A stretch of DNA of 64,000 bases from Brassica napus. Lineage: Eukaryota > Streptophyta > Magnoliopsida > Brassicales > Brassicaceae. Positions within the stretch are counted from its first letter, which is position 1, and every line of letters begins with the position of its first letter. Shown one piece after another: positions 12,191 through 23,440 of the stretch. Made by a program: the position numbers and the translations under genes. The DNA lies in the NCBI RefSeq assembly GCF_020379485.1, contig NW_026014653.1, forward strand, positions 310,001 through 374,000, read 5' to 3'. The notes under the pieces were generated by a model that worked only from the letters and a program-made list of their open reading frames with translations, made no database searches and had not been told where the DNA came from.

Positions 12191-13164
12191 CTAGAGATTG
12201 ACCCGTGCACCCGTGCGGGTATTGATTTTTACATTTTTATACATCGACATTTGTTTTTCATAATTAGAGTTATATGTTTTAAATGTGTCGTAGTATAACT
12301 AATTGTATTCAAAAGACCTGGACCGAATCGGGTAATATGGTTATTTTTCGGTACAAATATCTGGACACGTTTCAAATACATTTGTTATTCAGATATTTTT
12401 AGGTTCCTATACATCAGAACCGAACTCATCCAGACTCAGAAGAACCCAACTCAAAACCCACACATAAATTTATAATTCAAGCAATGCTTAATTTCAAAAA
12501 AAAAATGATACCCGAAAGAAACAATCCGTACCTAAATGGATAGTCAATGTTCATGTCTAACTGATTGTATAAACTACTAAAAAAGACTCTTTCTATGTGT
12601 TTGGCTAAATTAAATGAAATAGAAAGAATTTTTTATTTAGTTAAATACTTATGTGGAATAAAAAATTAAGTAACAATAAATATAATACATTTTTATGTTA
12701 TTATTTTATACACAAAAACATGTTTTTGAATTATGTTTTTGGCTACTTAATTTTTCACCGATTGAAACTAAAATAATAAAAAATTAGTAAAACAAACTAA
12801 ACCGAACGTTTAATCATATGTAAAACCCAATTATTTTACATTTTTGATTTTATAATTAGCACAAAGTTAATGTTGATTAACTAATAAATAAAAAATCTGC
12901 ACTATTATTATTATGGTAATATAATTAATAATGTGATGTATTGTTGAGCTAATATAATTAAAAAAATTGTGAAACTGATTGAAATATGGAAAGACAATTA
13001 CTGTAGTTATATTAATGAAATTATTAAAATGACACTATACTTCTTTTTTATATTGTTATCCATGTTTCCAAATAATTCTCATTTATACTGCTATTCATGT
13101 TTCCAAACAATTTTCATTTGTATTACAATTTTCATTTATACTACTTCAGTTTTAATAATATAGA
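12191..13164 (-). mobile_element. Helitron, non-autonomous
   Basis: Read on the minus strand, the 3' end is a GC-rich stem region (acccgcacgggtgcacgggt), a spacer (caatct) and CTAG at 12191-12194, followed by T, a canonical Helitron terminus. The 5' end on the minus strand would be TCTATATTATTAAAACTG at 13164, close to the TCTATACTATTAAAAG start of Brassicaceae Helitrons. The expected A before TC is not seen, so the 5' end is less sure. No Rep/helicase gene. A CCGAA-rich stretch (12310-12450) sits inside. Confidence 0.6.
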
Positions 13165-14580
13165 ATTCGAGTTACTAGTTTTAAGAAAGTTAATTTATGG
13201 GTTGTTAATAAATTAAACCCTGCAGATATATAGTTCAAATAAAAAATCATTCTACCGTTGTTATGAGTAAACTTAATTAATAATGATTCATGCAATATAT
13301 TGAAAATTCAAGCTATGAAACAAGGAATTTACTTTCATACTGTGCTGAATGTATGTCTGGATGATTCGACTGCAACCATGCATGCACTGAGCACGAGCTC
13401 GTCACGTGTTATTTTGTGCTCGTCGCAATCGTATAAAGTAGATATAAACCTGAGTCACAATTAGTACGTATCTGCTTAATCAGCTAAACTTAAATAAAGG
13501 ATTAGAGTAACGTTTCGGAGAGTTGACGAACAGAAGTTGCAGAACTATCTAAAAGACGCATGGGGTTGACTTCCACCGCTCGACAAACGGCATGAAAATT
13601 GCGGTTATGGAACTCCCCTCTTCAGTCGATGGATGTGAATATGTGATACGATTTAGATGCACATTACTAAAAACCATCTAAATATATCAAAGTATGATTC
13701 AGTTTTTGGATTGCTGGTTATTTTGGTTCAGAAGTGAAGCAGATGCAGCAGCTCCAGAGGCTACACCTGCGGATGGGCCCCATTCGATTATTGTATATAC
13801 CCATTTTTATGGTGAAACCGAATAATTGCGTATTGGTCGGTTACATGAGCGCTATAAACAATAATTCATGCACATGAGCTCATCTCTAAAAACATTTTTT
13901 TTTCTGGTCATCTCTAAAAACATTCTTCCATTAATTATAATTATATTTGCTTAAAGAAAAATTTCCCGAAATTATATACGAACACAGATTTGTATGATGA
14001 AGAAAAATAACTACACATGCTTGTTACAACTAATCCTCGTTAAGCAAAAAAAAAAATCAAGCTAATTAAAAATAAAAAGGTACGACGACAAGAAAAGAGA
14101 AAAAACCCACAAAATTACTATATTATCTTTTCACGGAAATGCTTGAACTTCGTTATTTAAGCAAGTGACTAACATAGATATAAATATTATGTTACACATA
14201 TTTTGGGAAACTATAAGAATGGGGTTAGCTTGAAAGAGCTATAACTAAAATTTAAAAAGTAATATTAAATCTTACAATTTTTTAAGAATTCTCGTTAGTA
14301 TATCCTACGTATATATGTGTATATATATTTATACCTGCAGTTTTATTATTTATAAAACTCAATATCTGATAAGCATTAGTAAATCTACAGCTTTTTTTAT
14401 AAATCTTGTAAACTATGGTATAGTCTTGAACTATAAATAGCGCTTCAAACTTCAAAGGATTCAAAAAAAAAAAAGTATTACATCTCAATATATATATTTT
14501 ATAAGTTTCTTGGTAAGTATCCCCTTTTGAAATATTGATTAATTTGTTTTCACACTCCACATAGCAACAAATCCTCATCA
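13165..14580. other. Upstream region of IRT1 copy a, no gene
   Basis: No supported gene. Contains a GC-richer patch at 13730-13790 (gcagcagctccagaggctac) of unknown origin, and a short tandem repeat of ctggtcatctctaaaaacatt at 13871-13925. It is the presumed distal promoter of the downstream iron transporter. I did not identify an IDE1 or G-box element with confidence. Confidence 0.4.
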
Positions 14581-14583
14581 TCA

Positions 14584-14704
14584 ATGACAACAAATGGCAT
14601 GAAAACAACAGGCACATTACTATATAACTTGACTCATCTAGTAAGTCCAAAGCACCTAAACATTAAAACAATCCAAACACACAAAACTCCAAGAGAAAAC
14701 AAAG
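14584..14704 (+). promoter_or_regulatory. Conserved proximal promoter of IRT1 copy a
   Basis: Block shared with copy b (21925-22039): atgacaacaaatggcatgaaa, then gcacattactatataac, then gactcatcta and aagtccaaag. TATATAA is at 14621-14627, and the ATG follows at 14705. The similarity is stronger than in the sequence further upstream, so it marks either the duplicated promoter core or constraint on shared regulation. Confidence 0.65.
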
Positions 14705-15901
14705 ATGGCTTCAACTCCAACAGTTCTCATCAAAACAATCTTCCTCGTACTCATCTTTGTCTCTTTTACCATCTCTCCAGCCACTTCAACTGCGCCGGAA
14801 GACTGCGCAAGCGAGTCAGCGAACCCATGCGTCAACAAGGCTAAAGCATTGCCTCTCAAAGTCATAGCAATCGCTGCAATCCTCGTCGCAAGCATGATTG
14901 GTGTTGGATTACCTCTCTTTAGCCGGAACGTGACGTTCCTTCAACCCGACGGGAACATTTTCACTATCGTTAAGTGCTTCGCCTCCGGGATCATCCTTGG
15001 AACTGGTTTTATGCACGTTTTGCCTGATTCTTTCGAGATGTTGTCATCACAATGCCTTAAAGAGAACCCATGGCACAAATTTCCTTTCTCGGGGTTTCTA
15101 GCTATGCTGTCAGGTCTAATTACTCTTGTCATTGATTCCATGGCTACGAGCCTATACACTAGCAAGCATGCAGCTGGGATCGTACCCCATGGTCATGGTC
15201 ACGGCCCCGGAAATGATGTTACCTTACCAACAAAAGATGGCGATTCCGGGAGTGCACAACTCTTGCGATATCGAGTCATTGCTATGGTTAGTACACCTAA
15301 GTAGTCAGTGTTAGCAGTTTAAATGATACATAACCAAATCTAAATGGTATGAATACGTAGGTACTGGAACTTGGAATCATAGTTCACTCTGTAGTCATTG
15401 GACTATCTCTAGGAGCAACAAGTGACATTTGCACCATTAAAGGACTCATCGCAGCTCTTTGCTTCCATCAAATGTTCGAAGGCATGGGTCTTGGTGGTTG
15501 CATTCTCCAGGTATATAAAACTATTTATGGTTAAAAAAAATTTTATCTCCTGTCAAAATGTTAAATTGTAAATAATAAAATTTTAATGTATTCAGGCTGA
15601 GTATACGAACATGAAAAAGTTTCTCATGGCGTTCTTTTTTGCGATAACAACACCATTTGGAATAGCGTTAGGGATAGCTCTTTCGACCGTTTACAGAGAC
15701 AATAGCCCAAGTGCATTGATCACTGTTGGATTGCTCGATGCATGCTCGGCCGGATTGCTCATCTACATGGCGCTTGTCGACCTTCTTGCGGCAGAGTTCA
15801 TGGGACCAAAGCTTCAAGGTAGCGTCAAGATGCAGATCAAGTGTTTCATCGCGGCTCTTCTAGGGTGCGGCGGCATGTCCGTCATTGCCAAATGGGCTTA
15901 A
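14705..15901 (+). CDS. IRT1: IRT1-like high-affinity iron transporter, copy a
   Basis: Three exons, 14705-15286, 15361-15510 and 15596-15901, phase 0, GT/AG introns, 345 residues. Signal peptide at residues 1-29, cut near SPATSTA. ZIP domain with eight hydrophobic helices. His104, Asp108 and Glu111 in [13 protein letters not shown] correspond to Arabidopsis IRT1 His96, Asp100 and Glu103; Asp144 in LVIDSMATS corresponds to Asp136. The cytosolic loop has PHGHGHGP (three His; Arabidopsis IRT1 has four as I recall it), flanked by Lys154 and Lys177, which match the two lysines reported to be ubiquitinated. TM4 [12 protein letters not shown] and TM5 [12 protein letters not shown] are intact. Role by family: Fe(II) uptake (also Zn, Mn, Co, Cd) in the root epidermis under iron deficiency. 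Introns are 74 and 85 bp. The ATG in aaagATGgct, 84 bases after TATA, is the natural start. Confidence 0.95.
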
Positions 15902-16088
15902 AGGACTTCCTCGGATAGTACTGCAGAATTTGAAGTCATGTGGATTTCGTTGTGGAACTCAAAACCTTATTAGGTTTAAGCCCGACTCTTTATCGTGTTT
16001 TCCCTTTTACAAGATATATTTACGTGGTATCTATCATATTTAATGTCTTTTAATATCTATGTATTGTGATTGGTTCAACGAGTATTTC
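15902..16088 (+). other. 3' flank/UTR of IRT1 copy a
   Basis: Contains aggtttaagcccgactctttatcg and acgtggtatctatcatattt, which match the 3' flank of copy b (aggtttaagtcttgatcctct, then acgtggtactatctatcac). These are homologous 3' UTRs from the tandem duplication. Confidence 0.6.
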
Positions 16089-16256
16089 CCAGCGACTGAT
16101 CTAGAACTGGATTTAATCGGGGGCACGTAACATTTTTCACTATATTTTATAATTTATTAGGGGGTACTGTCATTGATTAAGCTTAATTACTCAAAGAAAT
16201 TGAAAAACTAGATGGGGGCACATGCCCCCGTACGGCTCCTACTACATCCGCCACTG
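16089..16256. mobile_element. hAT-type MITE, 168 bp, in the 3' flank of IRT1 copy a
   Basis: Termini ccagcgactgatctag and, inverted, cagtggcggatgtag form imperfect terminal repeats of the CAGNGGCGGA type typical of plant hAT MITEs. Flanks agtatttc (16081-16088) and actatttc (16257-16264) match at 7 of 8 bases, consistent with an 8-bp target duplication. The interior holds two inverted 'gggggcac' blocks. Non-coding. Confidence 0.65.
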
Positions 16257-18156
16257 ACTATTTCCTTTTGTTTTCGAGGTAACAATTCTTGTTCGTCGTA
16301 TAATGTTATTTCATGTCATTTAAATAAATAAGACTCCTTTTGAAGATTAGCAAATTATAGAAAACAAAATAATTTTTACGTCAGTTTCAAAAAATAAAAA
16401 TAAAAATTTGTTACGTGCTATTATAAATCCCGCAAGATGAATTAATAACTGGAACATAAAAGTCTACATAGAAGTAGGCGGCCGGTTACTTCATAAGATT
16501 TACTCTATAAATAGAGTAGTATTTTATTTTATTTTTCATCATTTTATTTTTTACTTCAAAACAGAATGAGGTTGAAATAAAATTTAATTCCATTATAAAA
16601 TTATTCTATTTTGAAGGAACAATAAAATCTTATATTATTGCGGCTCTTATGCTTGCTTTGGACTGTTTTTTTTATCGTTAAAAATATGCATACCATATTG
16701 GTTCAAATCTGAAATTTATTTTCTTTATGTAATCGAAGTGGATTCTTTGTTGATACACATTTCTTAGAATAAAAATATATTATACTTCAAAACAAGAAGC
16801 TAAAGCAGCTACCAAATGACGATGATCAAATGGTTGAATGGTTGAACGCTTATATTTTATAGAGTTGGGTTCTCCTAACATCACTCATAACAAAACCTAT
16901 TATATAGTTTTCCTTTTAGCTGATTTTGTTTTTTAACTCTTGGTCCACTTTGAAACCCCATCTTTTTGTCCCACACAAAAAACAATCTTTTTGTCCCACA
17001 CAAAAGGCAATGAGATCTAACCCGGCGTGGGTGGGACAACCAACATTCCAGTACAAGTCCTGGGCCAAACAATCACTAACTAAAATTTCTTTTATGAATT
17101 TGAAAACTATGTCAATAGTCTTTTAATTTCTTTATTCTCCATAAGTCAATAATCTATATCACATAATTTCTACAAGGTAAATAATAAGAAAAATTTCAAG
17201 ACATTTTGACATTTGGCTATAACTAGAATGCCTTAAACAAAAGAATCAGTTGCAGAGCAATTGGTTATTCCTTATTGCATATATCTTTCTTTTTTGGTCA
17301 AATCTTTATTGCATATATCTCTCTTCAGGAATTCGTTAGGCATTATGCGTAGGATACACTTCTGCCTAGAAATTTATTGAAAATGTTGAAAAAAAATTAA
17401 GGAGTATCCAAAGGGTAATTTTTGTATATATAATACCAGGTGCGCAAAAAAGTATATATAATACCACATTTTTACATTTAATATAAAATGTATGATACAA
17501 TTCTCATGTATCAAGCAACATTAAAAAAAATATATATATATCAATTTAGATCATAAATAAAATTTTACTTTTTTCATTTCACATCTAAAAATATAATTAA
17601 ACTAGAAGAGATACAAAAACATATTGTTTAGATTTTAAGAATAAAATATAATTGTACTTCTTTATTTATTGGGTAAGGAAATATAAGTCATTATGTATTT
17701 AACTTAATTGGTTTGTGACTAGTCCATTTTGAACTGAACAAATGAATCTGTAATTTTGAATATGGACAAAGAAAGTTTAAACCCATAAATCGTCTGTTTT
17801 ACTTATTATAATACAATCACATTTTTAGTTTTTTATGCATTTTATGGTTTCTTTGAGCTTCAACAATTTATTCATTGAAATTAGAGTTTTTTTAATTAAG
17901 GCATTAAATAAACTAGAGTTTATCTTAACATTCACCGTTTGCTTAGCGATTATTTATCTGATTAATCGGTTAGACAACCGCGTTTCAGGAGAAAACCCAT
18001 CCAATATATACTTTTTTACTGTATATTGCATATACCCAATTAAAAAAACAATATTTTAAACCATGACAATGACAATGTCAATGATGAATATGCAAATAAT
18101 TGCGAATGTGGTTACATCAACGTCATCAAACTAATTCATTGTTTTCTAAATAACTA
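16257..18156. other. Intergenic region with a MITE remnant
   Basis: No gene. 16265-16310 continues the IRT1 3' flank (ttttcgaggtaacaattcttg). 16488-16640 is a partial copy of the MITE family also seen at 11880 and 42165. A small tandem repeat of ctttttgtcccacacaaaa lies at 16963-17005. The rest is AT-rich. Confidence 0.45.
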
Positions 18157-19935
18157 TCAATACTATTAAAAGGGAAGAAGTTTTAATAAATCTACTTAAA
18201 AAAGTTGTTTGGACCCTTTCCTTAACTAACAATAAGTAACCAAAAATTTTTCTAACAAACATTTAATAATACATTTATTTATTAGACCACATTATTTTGT
18301 ACAAGAACAAAGTTATACGACATATATACTTTCCTTTATTAGATGACCGTACCATTTGCTACACAAAATAATGTACCACATATACTTTATTATATTATTC
18401 TCTAAACATGTCTCATTAGTCTCATAATTAACAAATTACTCATTTCACCCAATATAAATAAATTATATAAATCGTTTGATCCACCAACTATGTAACAATA
18501 CACGCCATCCTTTCTATACTTCTGTTTTAAATTATGAAAAAGCTAATCCATATATTTTCTAAGAATATATCTTACTTTGAAAAGTATCTAAATTTGAAAC
18601 AAATCAAAACTTAAATATTCTTATACTTTTACAAAATATTTTACTACCTTAGATATGCTATTTGTCAAAAAAAAAGAAAAGAGATATGCTATTTAAATTC
18701 AATAACTTTATCAACTTTAACAGATTTCATAACTCATTTAAAAATTAACATATATCATACATCATACTATACCATGTCATCATACATTATATATTTCCAA
18801 ATATACAAAATCAAATTTAATAAAGTAAACCACCTGTTCAAAATTATATATTTTACTTTAAATTATTTTTTATACAAAGTGTTTATCATAAAATTTGTTA
18901 TTTAAAATAAGTTTTAAAACTATTAAAAACTTACAAATTTATACTATTAAATTAGCCAAAAATATTTCAAGTACATCTTAAAGATAATCAACTCAAAAAT
19001 TGTAACTCTTATAAAATGCATACAAAATACAATCAGAGAGTGTGAGGTCGAAAAAAAATAATACAATCAGAGAGTGTAGGTCTGATCTCAGTCAACAGGT
19101 CGGGTTCATTTCGGGTCCTAAATATTTGGACATAACTAGGTATTTAATTTTTTGGTTTAGGTTTGGATTGATTATTTTCAGGTCCTGATCGGTTCGAATC
19201 TATAATTCAAATACCTATAAAATACCTATAATTTTTAAGTACGTAACATGTCCGAATTAGTTTGGGTATTGAGGAACCAAAAAATACTCGAAGTACCTGA
19301 AAACCCAAAAAAATACTGAAAAATATACCCAAGCACCCAAAATATTGAAATACCGAAAAGATCCAAAATTTTACCTGAAATCTGACCCAAGAACCGAAAA
19401 ATACCCAAATTTTTTTCCAAATACCCTATATATTTTTTAATTAAAATTTTACTCAAAACCCGAAACTAAAATCGAAAACCTGAACGCAAAACTTAAAAAG
19501 TATTCGCAATACCAAAAACATATCTAAAATACTCGAATATACCTAATATACACAAAAAATTCAGGTACTTGGGTATTAGGTCGGGTCTCGGTTAGGATAT
19601 TGACTCAAAGAAAACTTGCGGGTCCAAAAAAAATTGAATACGTACTTTGCCCTAGATCCAAACCCAAACAGCATCAATATTTCCAGATGGATTTCAGTTT
19701 GGTTTCACGGATCTGGTAAAATGTTCATATCTAAAAGAGAGAATTACATAAGAGTATATATATAAAATCATAAATAAACTAATTCATAAATTATACAATT
19801 TTAAATAAATTTCTTCTTCGATATAATATAACTTTTGTAACATAATAATGCATAAAATTTTAAAATACTAATTCATAATCTTTGTTTACAATCCAAAGAA
19901 AAACCCGCGCTTTCGAAGCGCGGGTCAAAATCTAG
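18157..19935 (+). mobile_element. Helitron, non-autonomous, 1.78 kb
   Basis: The 5' end TCAATACTATTAAAAGGGAAG at 18157 is preceded by A. The 3' end is a perfect stem-loop, cccgcgctttcgaagcgcggg (19903-19923), then tcaaaat and CTAG ending at 19935, followed by T. Insertion between A and T, a TC start, a near-terminal hairpin and a CTRR end are the Helitron hallmarks. There is no Rep/helicase open frame, so it is non-autonomous. A CCGAA/TTCGGGT-rich stretch at about 19080-19735 looks like a nested, decayed element of the type seen intact at 43216. Confidence 0.85.
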
Positions 19936-20557
19936 TTTACTAATTAAACTTTCACCAAAATTTCCTTCATGCATATCCGTCTTCCTTCTAGTTTATGTCT
20001 TTAGAATTGAGTTGACAAAAAAAATGTCTCTAGAATTGCATATACTCCATCCGTTTCATATTAAAAGTTGTTATAGAAAACTTTTTTCGTTACAAAATAA
20101 GTGTTGTTTTCGACTTTCAATGAAAAATTTATTAATTTTATTTTAAAAATTTTTTTATTGGTTGAAATATAGTTATGCGTATAACTAATGGTGTTTTTAT
20201 ATAGAAAATATAAAAAATTAATTGTTTATTTAATCTATGTGCACAAACCCAAAATAACATTTAAAACGAAATAGAAAAGAGTATAAATTAGGAGGGACTT
20301 TTCATTTAAATATAATAAGCATGAATATAAATATTTATTATATATTTACCTTCTACGCTTTCATTTAGAGCTAACAATATGATGACTAAAAATATTCATT
20401 TTCAAGCTGTCTTCTAAATCCTTCATTTCACCCACATTTTGTTTCTAAATGTGAAATTCGACTCCTCAACGGTTCAAACCGACTACTTCTGTTTTATTAG
20501 TGTGATTTTGAAGAAAAAAAGTTTCGAATTATTTACAAAAATAAAAAAAACGCACGT
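19936..20557. other. Intergenic spacer with a Stowaway-like MITE
   Basis: At about 20044-20282, tactccatccgtttcatattaaaag at the left is matched inverted at the right (aaaacgaaatagaaaagagta), the usual 'CTCCNTCCGTTTC' MITE signature. The remainder is AT-rich with no gene. Confidence 0.5.
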
Positions 20558-21176
20558 TGTAAGTGTAAAGATGACACCACAATAAGGTAATGCAGAAGAT
20601 AAATCAAGAGAAAAACAACTACAAGCAACCGTTAAGCTTTATTAGAAATCGTTTTGTACACTCTATTACAAGTTCTGCTTAATCAGCTTTACACAGTCTG
20701 TTACACCCTAACAACTGCTACTGAAAGATTCCTAAGCTACCCGCTTGTGTCTCTCTTCCGTCGAGTACTTCAGCCACTGCTTCAGCACGACCCAGAACAC
20801 TTCCAAGAGCTTCTCTCTCTTTCTATAAGATCAGCCTATGTGTCTCTGTCTCTATACAGACGACTTCATATCTATCTTATAGTTATTCTCCATGTTCCCG
20901 AAACCCTAGTCTCCAAGGCAACATGTATGGATATCTTTCATAACAATAAGTGCAACTTTCCTTTTCTTGGAATGCACTTATTCCTCTTTCTTTAAGTCAT
21001 AAACTTGCTCCTCAAGTTTATTCCTCTTTCCATATCTCCAAGATACTCTCTTGCTTTCTAAGTCTACACGACTCCAGCTCAGCACATTGACTCCGCATGG
21101 TCTTCACCACTTACTACGACGTCTGCTTCAGCAACTACGTCATCGACTACTTCAGGGCGGACATCTTATATCTTCA
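20558..21176 (-). mobile_element. Solo LTR, probably Ty1/copia, 619 bp
   Basis: Begins TGTAAGTG and ends ATCTTCA, with the perfect 5-bp duplication CACGT on both sides (20553-20557 and 21177-21181), so it is a single LTR left by recombination. On the minus strand it reads TGAAGATATAAG...CTTACA and has AATAAAG near its end as a likely poly(A) signal, so that is taken as its orientation. No gag/pol sequence adjoins it. Confidence 0.75.
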
Positions 21177-21924
21177 CACGTGACCAGAAGGCTTGACCCC
21201 TGATACTTGAGAAAATTTATTTTTATATTTATGATTGTATTATTCTTTGGTGTGAAAATAGTTTGAATCATCTTTTAATCATTTTTGGAAAAGATAAAAA
21301 AAAATTGAACACAAATAAATGAAACCTGTAAAAACAGAATATATCAAAGTCATGATCATAATCAAACGTACCCAAAAACAGTTTCTTATTCAAAGGGAAC
21401 AACAATCAAGTTTAATGATCATAACATCAACGTAGTAATTGCATAATCAATACCAATTTAGTGGAAAGATAAAAATAAAAGGAGCACATATGAGTTGTGA
21501 CAACCAATAACATGTCTAATGTCTATGTTCATAATATAATATTCCCTCATTTTTAATATATTTATTATGTTTCAGACTAGATAACGTTTTTAATTTTCAA
21601 TATAAAATATATTTAATTTTTATGCTGTATAATTTTTTTTGTATTCTGCCGTATATTTTTTATTTGTTAAATTGTGGTTAAATAAATATTTAAATATTTT
21701 TTAAATTTTGGATGTATAAACCTAAAACTTCAACTAATAAAAACAGAATAAGGGAGAGAGTTTAACACATCAAACTTTAAAAAATTTCAATTTATATTTT
21801 CCATGATTATATAATAACACTTTCACAAAACTAATATGCATACACATATAATAGACAATATAAATTTTATTTTTATCCTAAGGAATATAAATAGTACGTC
21901 AACTAAAAACAATAATTTCTTCAT
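21177..21924. other. Upstream region of IRT1 copy b, with a MITE
   Basis: No gene. 21543-21764 is a MITE-like element with ends attccctcatttttaata and inverted acagaataagggagag. An open reading from 21836 runs into the transporter frame but starts before the TATA box and is not used. Confidence 0.45.
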
Positions 21925-22039
21925 CAACGACAATAAATGGCATGAAATAAACCAGCACACATTGCTATATAAACCGACTCATCCAACAAGTCCAAAGACA
22001 CATAACAAACCGAAACACAAAACTCTGAAAGAAAAAAAA
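21925..22039 (+). promoter_or_regulatory. Conserved proximal promoter of IRT1 copy b
   Basis: Carries acgacaataaatggcatgaaa, then gctatataaaccgactcatcc and aagtccaaag, aligned to the block before copy a. TATATAA is at 21966-21972, 68 bases before the ATG at 22040. Confidence 0.65.
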
Positions 22040-23440
22040 ATGTCTTCAACTTCAATACTTTTAATCAAAACAACCTTCGTTGTAATCATCTTTGTCTCGT
22101 TCACAATTTCTCCAGCAACTTCAACGGTGCCTGAAGAATGCGCAAGCGAGTCAGCGAACCCGTGCGTCAACAGATCTAAAGCTTTGCCTCTCAAAATCAT
22201 AGCTATCGCCACAATCCTAGTCGCTAGCATGATTGGTGTGGGCGCTCCTCTCTTTAGCCGTTCGGTGCCGTTCCTCCGACCCGACGGTGACATTTTCACA
22301 GTTGTTAAGTGCTTCGCCTCCGGGATCATCCTCGGAACCGGTTTTATGCACGTGTTGCCTGATTCTTTCGACATGTTGTCATCACAATGTCTTGAAGAGA
22401 ACCCGTGGCACAAGTTTCCCTTCACGGGGTTTCTCGCTATGCTGTCTGGTCTAATCACTCTAGCCATCGATTCCATGGCTACGAGCCTCTATGCTAGCAA
22501 GAAAGCCGTTGGGATCATACCCCATGGTCATGGTCACGGCCCGGAAAATAATGTTACCTTACCAACAAAAGATGATGATTCCACGAATGCACAACTCTTG
22601 CGATACCGAGTCATTGCTATGGTTAGTAGTAAATACACATATGGAAATATTATAAACCTATTTATCGACATTACCATTTTTTCTTCTTTTTTTACTTTGG
22701 GGTTGATTGGTGTTGACTGTGAGTGCTCTACACGGCCATAATTCTCTCTAGAGCAATAAAATCAGAGCAATCAAGCTTTATTAATAAAAACTAAAGCTAA
22801 AGCCCAAAATCTTTAAAAGAAAATATAATTGCTCTAGAAATCAATTTTTCTAGAGTTTTTATCGGTTTAAATAACATATTACTAAATACCATTCAATTTA
22901 ATTTCAATGGATATTTAGGTCTTGGAGCTTGGAATCATAGTTCACTCTGTGGTCATTGGACTGTCTCTAGGAGCAACTAATGATACTTGCACCATTAAAG
23001 GACTCATCGCAGCTCTTTGCTTCCATCAAATGTTTGAAGGCATGGGACTTGGAGGTTGCATTCTCCAGGTATATAAAATTATATATAAAACTTTTACATC
23101 TTCTTCAAATGTTTGATGTTTGACATATTTCCAGGCTGAGTATACGAACTTGAAAAATTTTGTTATGGCGTTCTTTTTCGCGGTGACAACTCCATTCGGA
23201 ATAGCGTTAGGAATCGCTCTATCAACAGTTTACAGAGAAAACAGTCCCAATGCTTTGATAACTGTTGGACTTCTCAATGCATGCTCGGCCGGATTGCTCA
23301 TCTACATGGCACTCGTTGACCTTCTAGCTGCAGAGTTCATGGGGCCAAAGCTTCAAGGCAGCATCAAAGTGCAGTTCAAATGTTTCGCCGCGGCTCTTCT
23401 CGGGTGTGGTGGAATGTCGATTCTCGCCAAATGGGCCTAA
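22040..23440 (+). CDS. IRT1: IRT1-like iron transporter, copy b (Glu-to-Asp at the selectivity site)
   Basis: Three exons, 22040-22621, 22919-23068 and 23135-23440, phase 0, 345 residues, with the same intron positions as copy a. Signal peptide at residues 1-29. ZIP domain is complete: [25 protein letters not shown]-terminal AKWA. The loop is PHGHGHGP with Lys154 and Lys177 present. The key difference is position 111: the motif reads [10 protein letters not shown], so the Glu matching Arabidopsis IRT1 Glu103 is Asp (codon GAC, 22370-22372), while His104 and Asp108 are kept. Mutagenesis of Arabidopsis IRT1 tied Glu103 to zinc transport, so specificity may differ. Intron 1 is 297 bp against 74 in copy a, because it holds a small inverted-repeat element. 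Start chosen at aaaATGtct, aligned to copy a. Confidence 0.94.
22743..22840. mobile_element. Short inverted-repeat (MITE-like) insertion in intron 1 of IRT1 copy b
   Basis: TCTAGAGCAAT near 22746 is matched by ATTGCTCTAGA near 22828, enclosing about 70 bp of A-rich sequence. It accounts for part of the extra length of this intron relative to copy a. No target duplication could be fixed. Confidence 0.5.

Noticed and set aside
21836..22039. N-terminal extension of IRT1 copy b (MHTHIIDNINF...)
   Set aside because: It begins upstream of the TATA box at 21966 and has no counterpart in copy a or the family.
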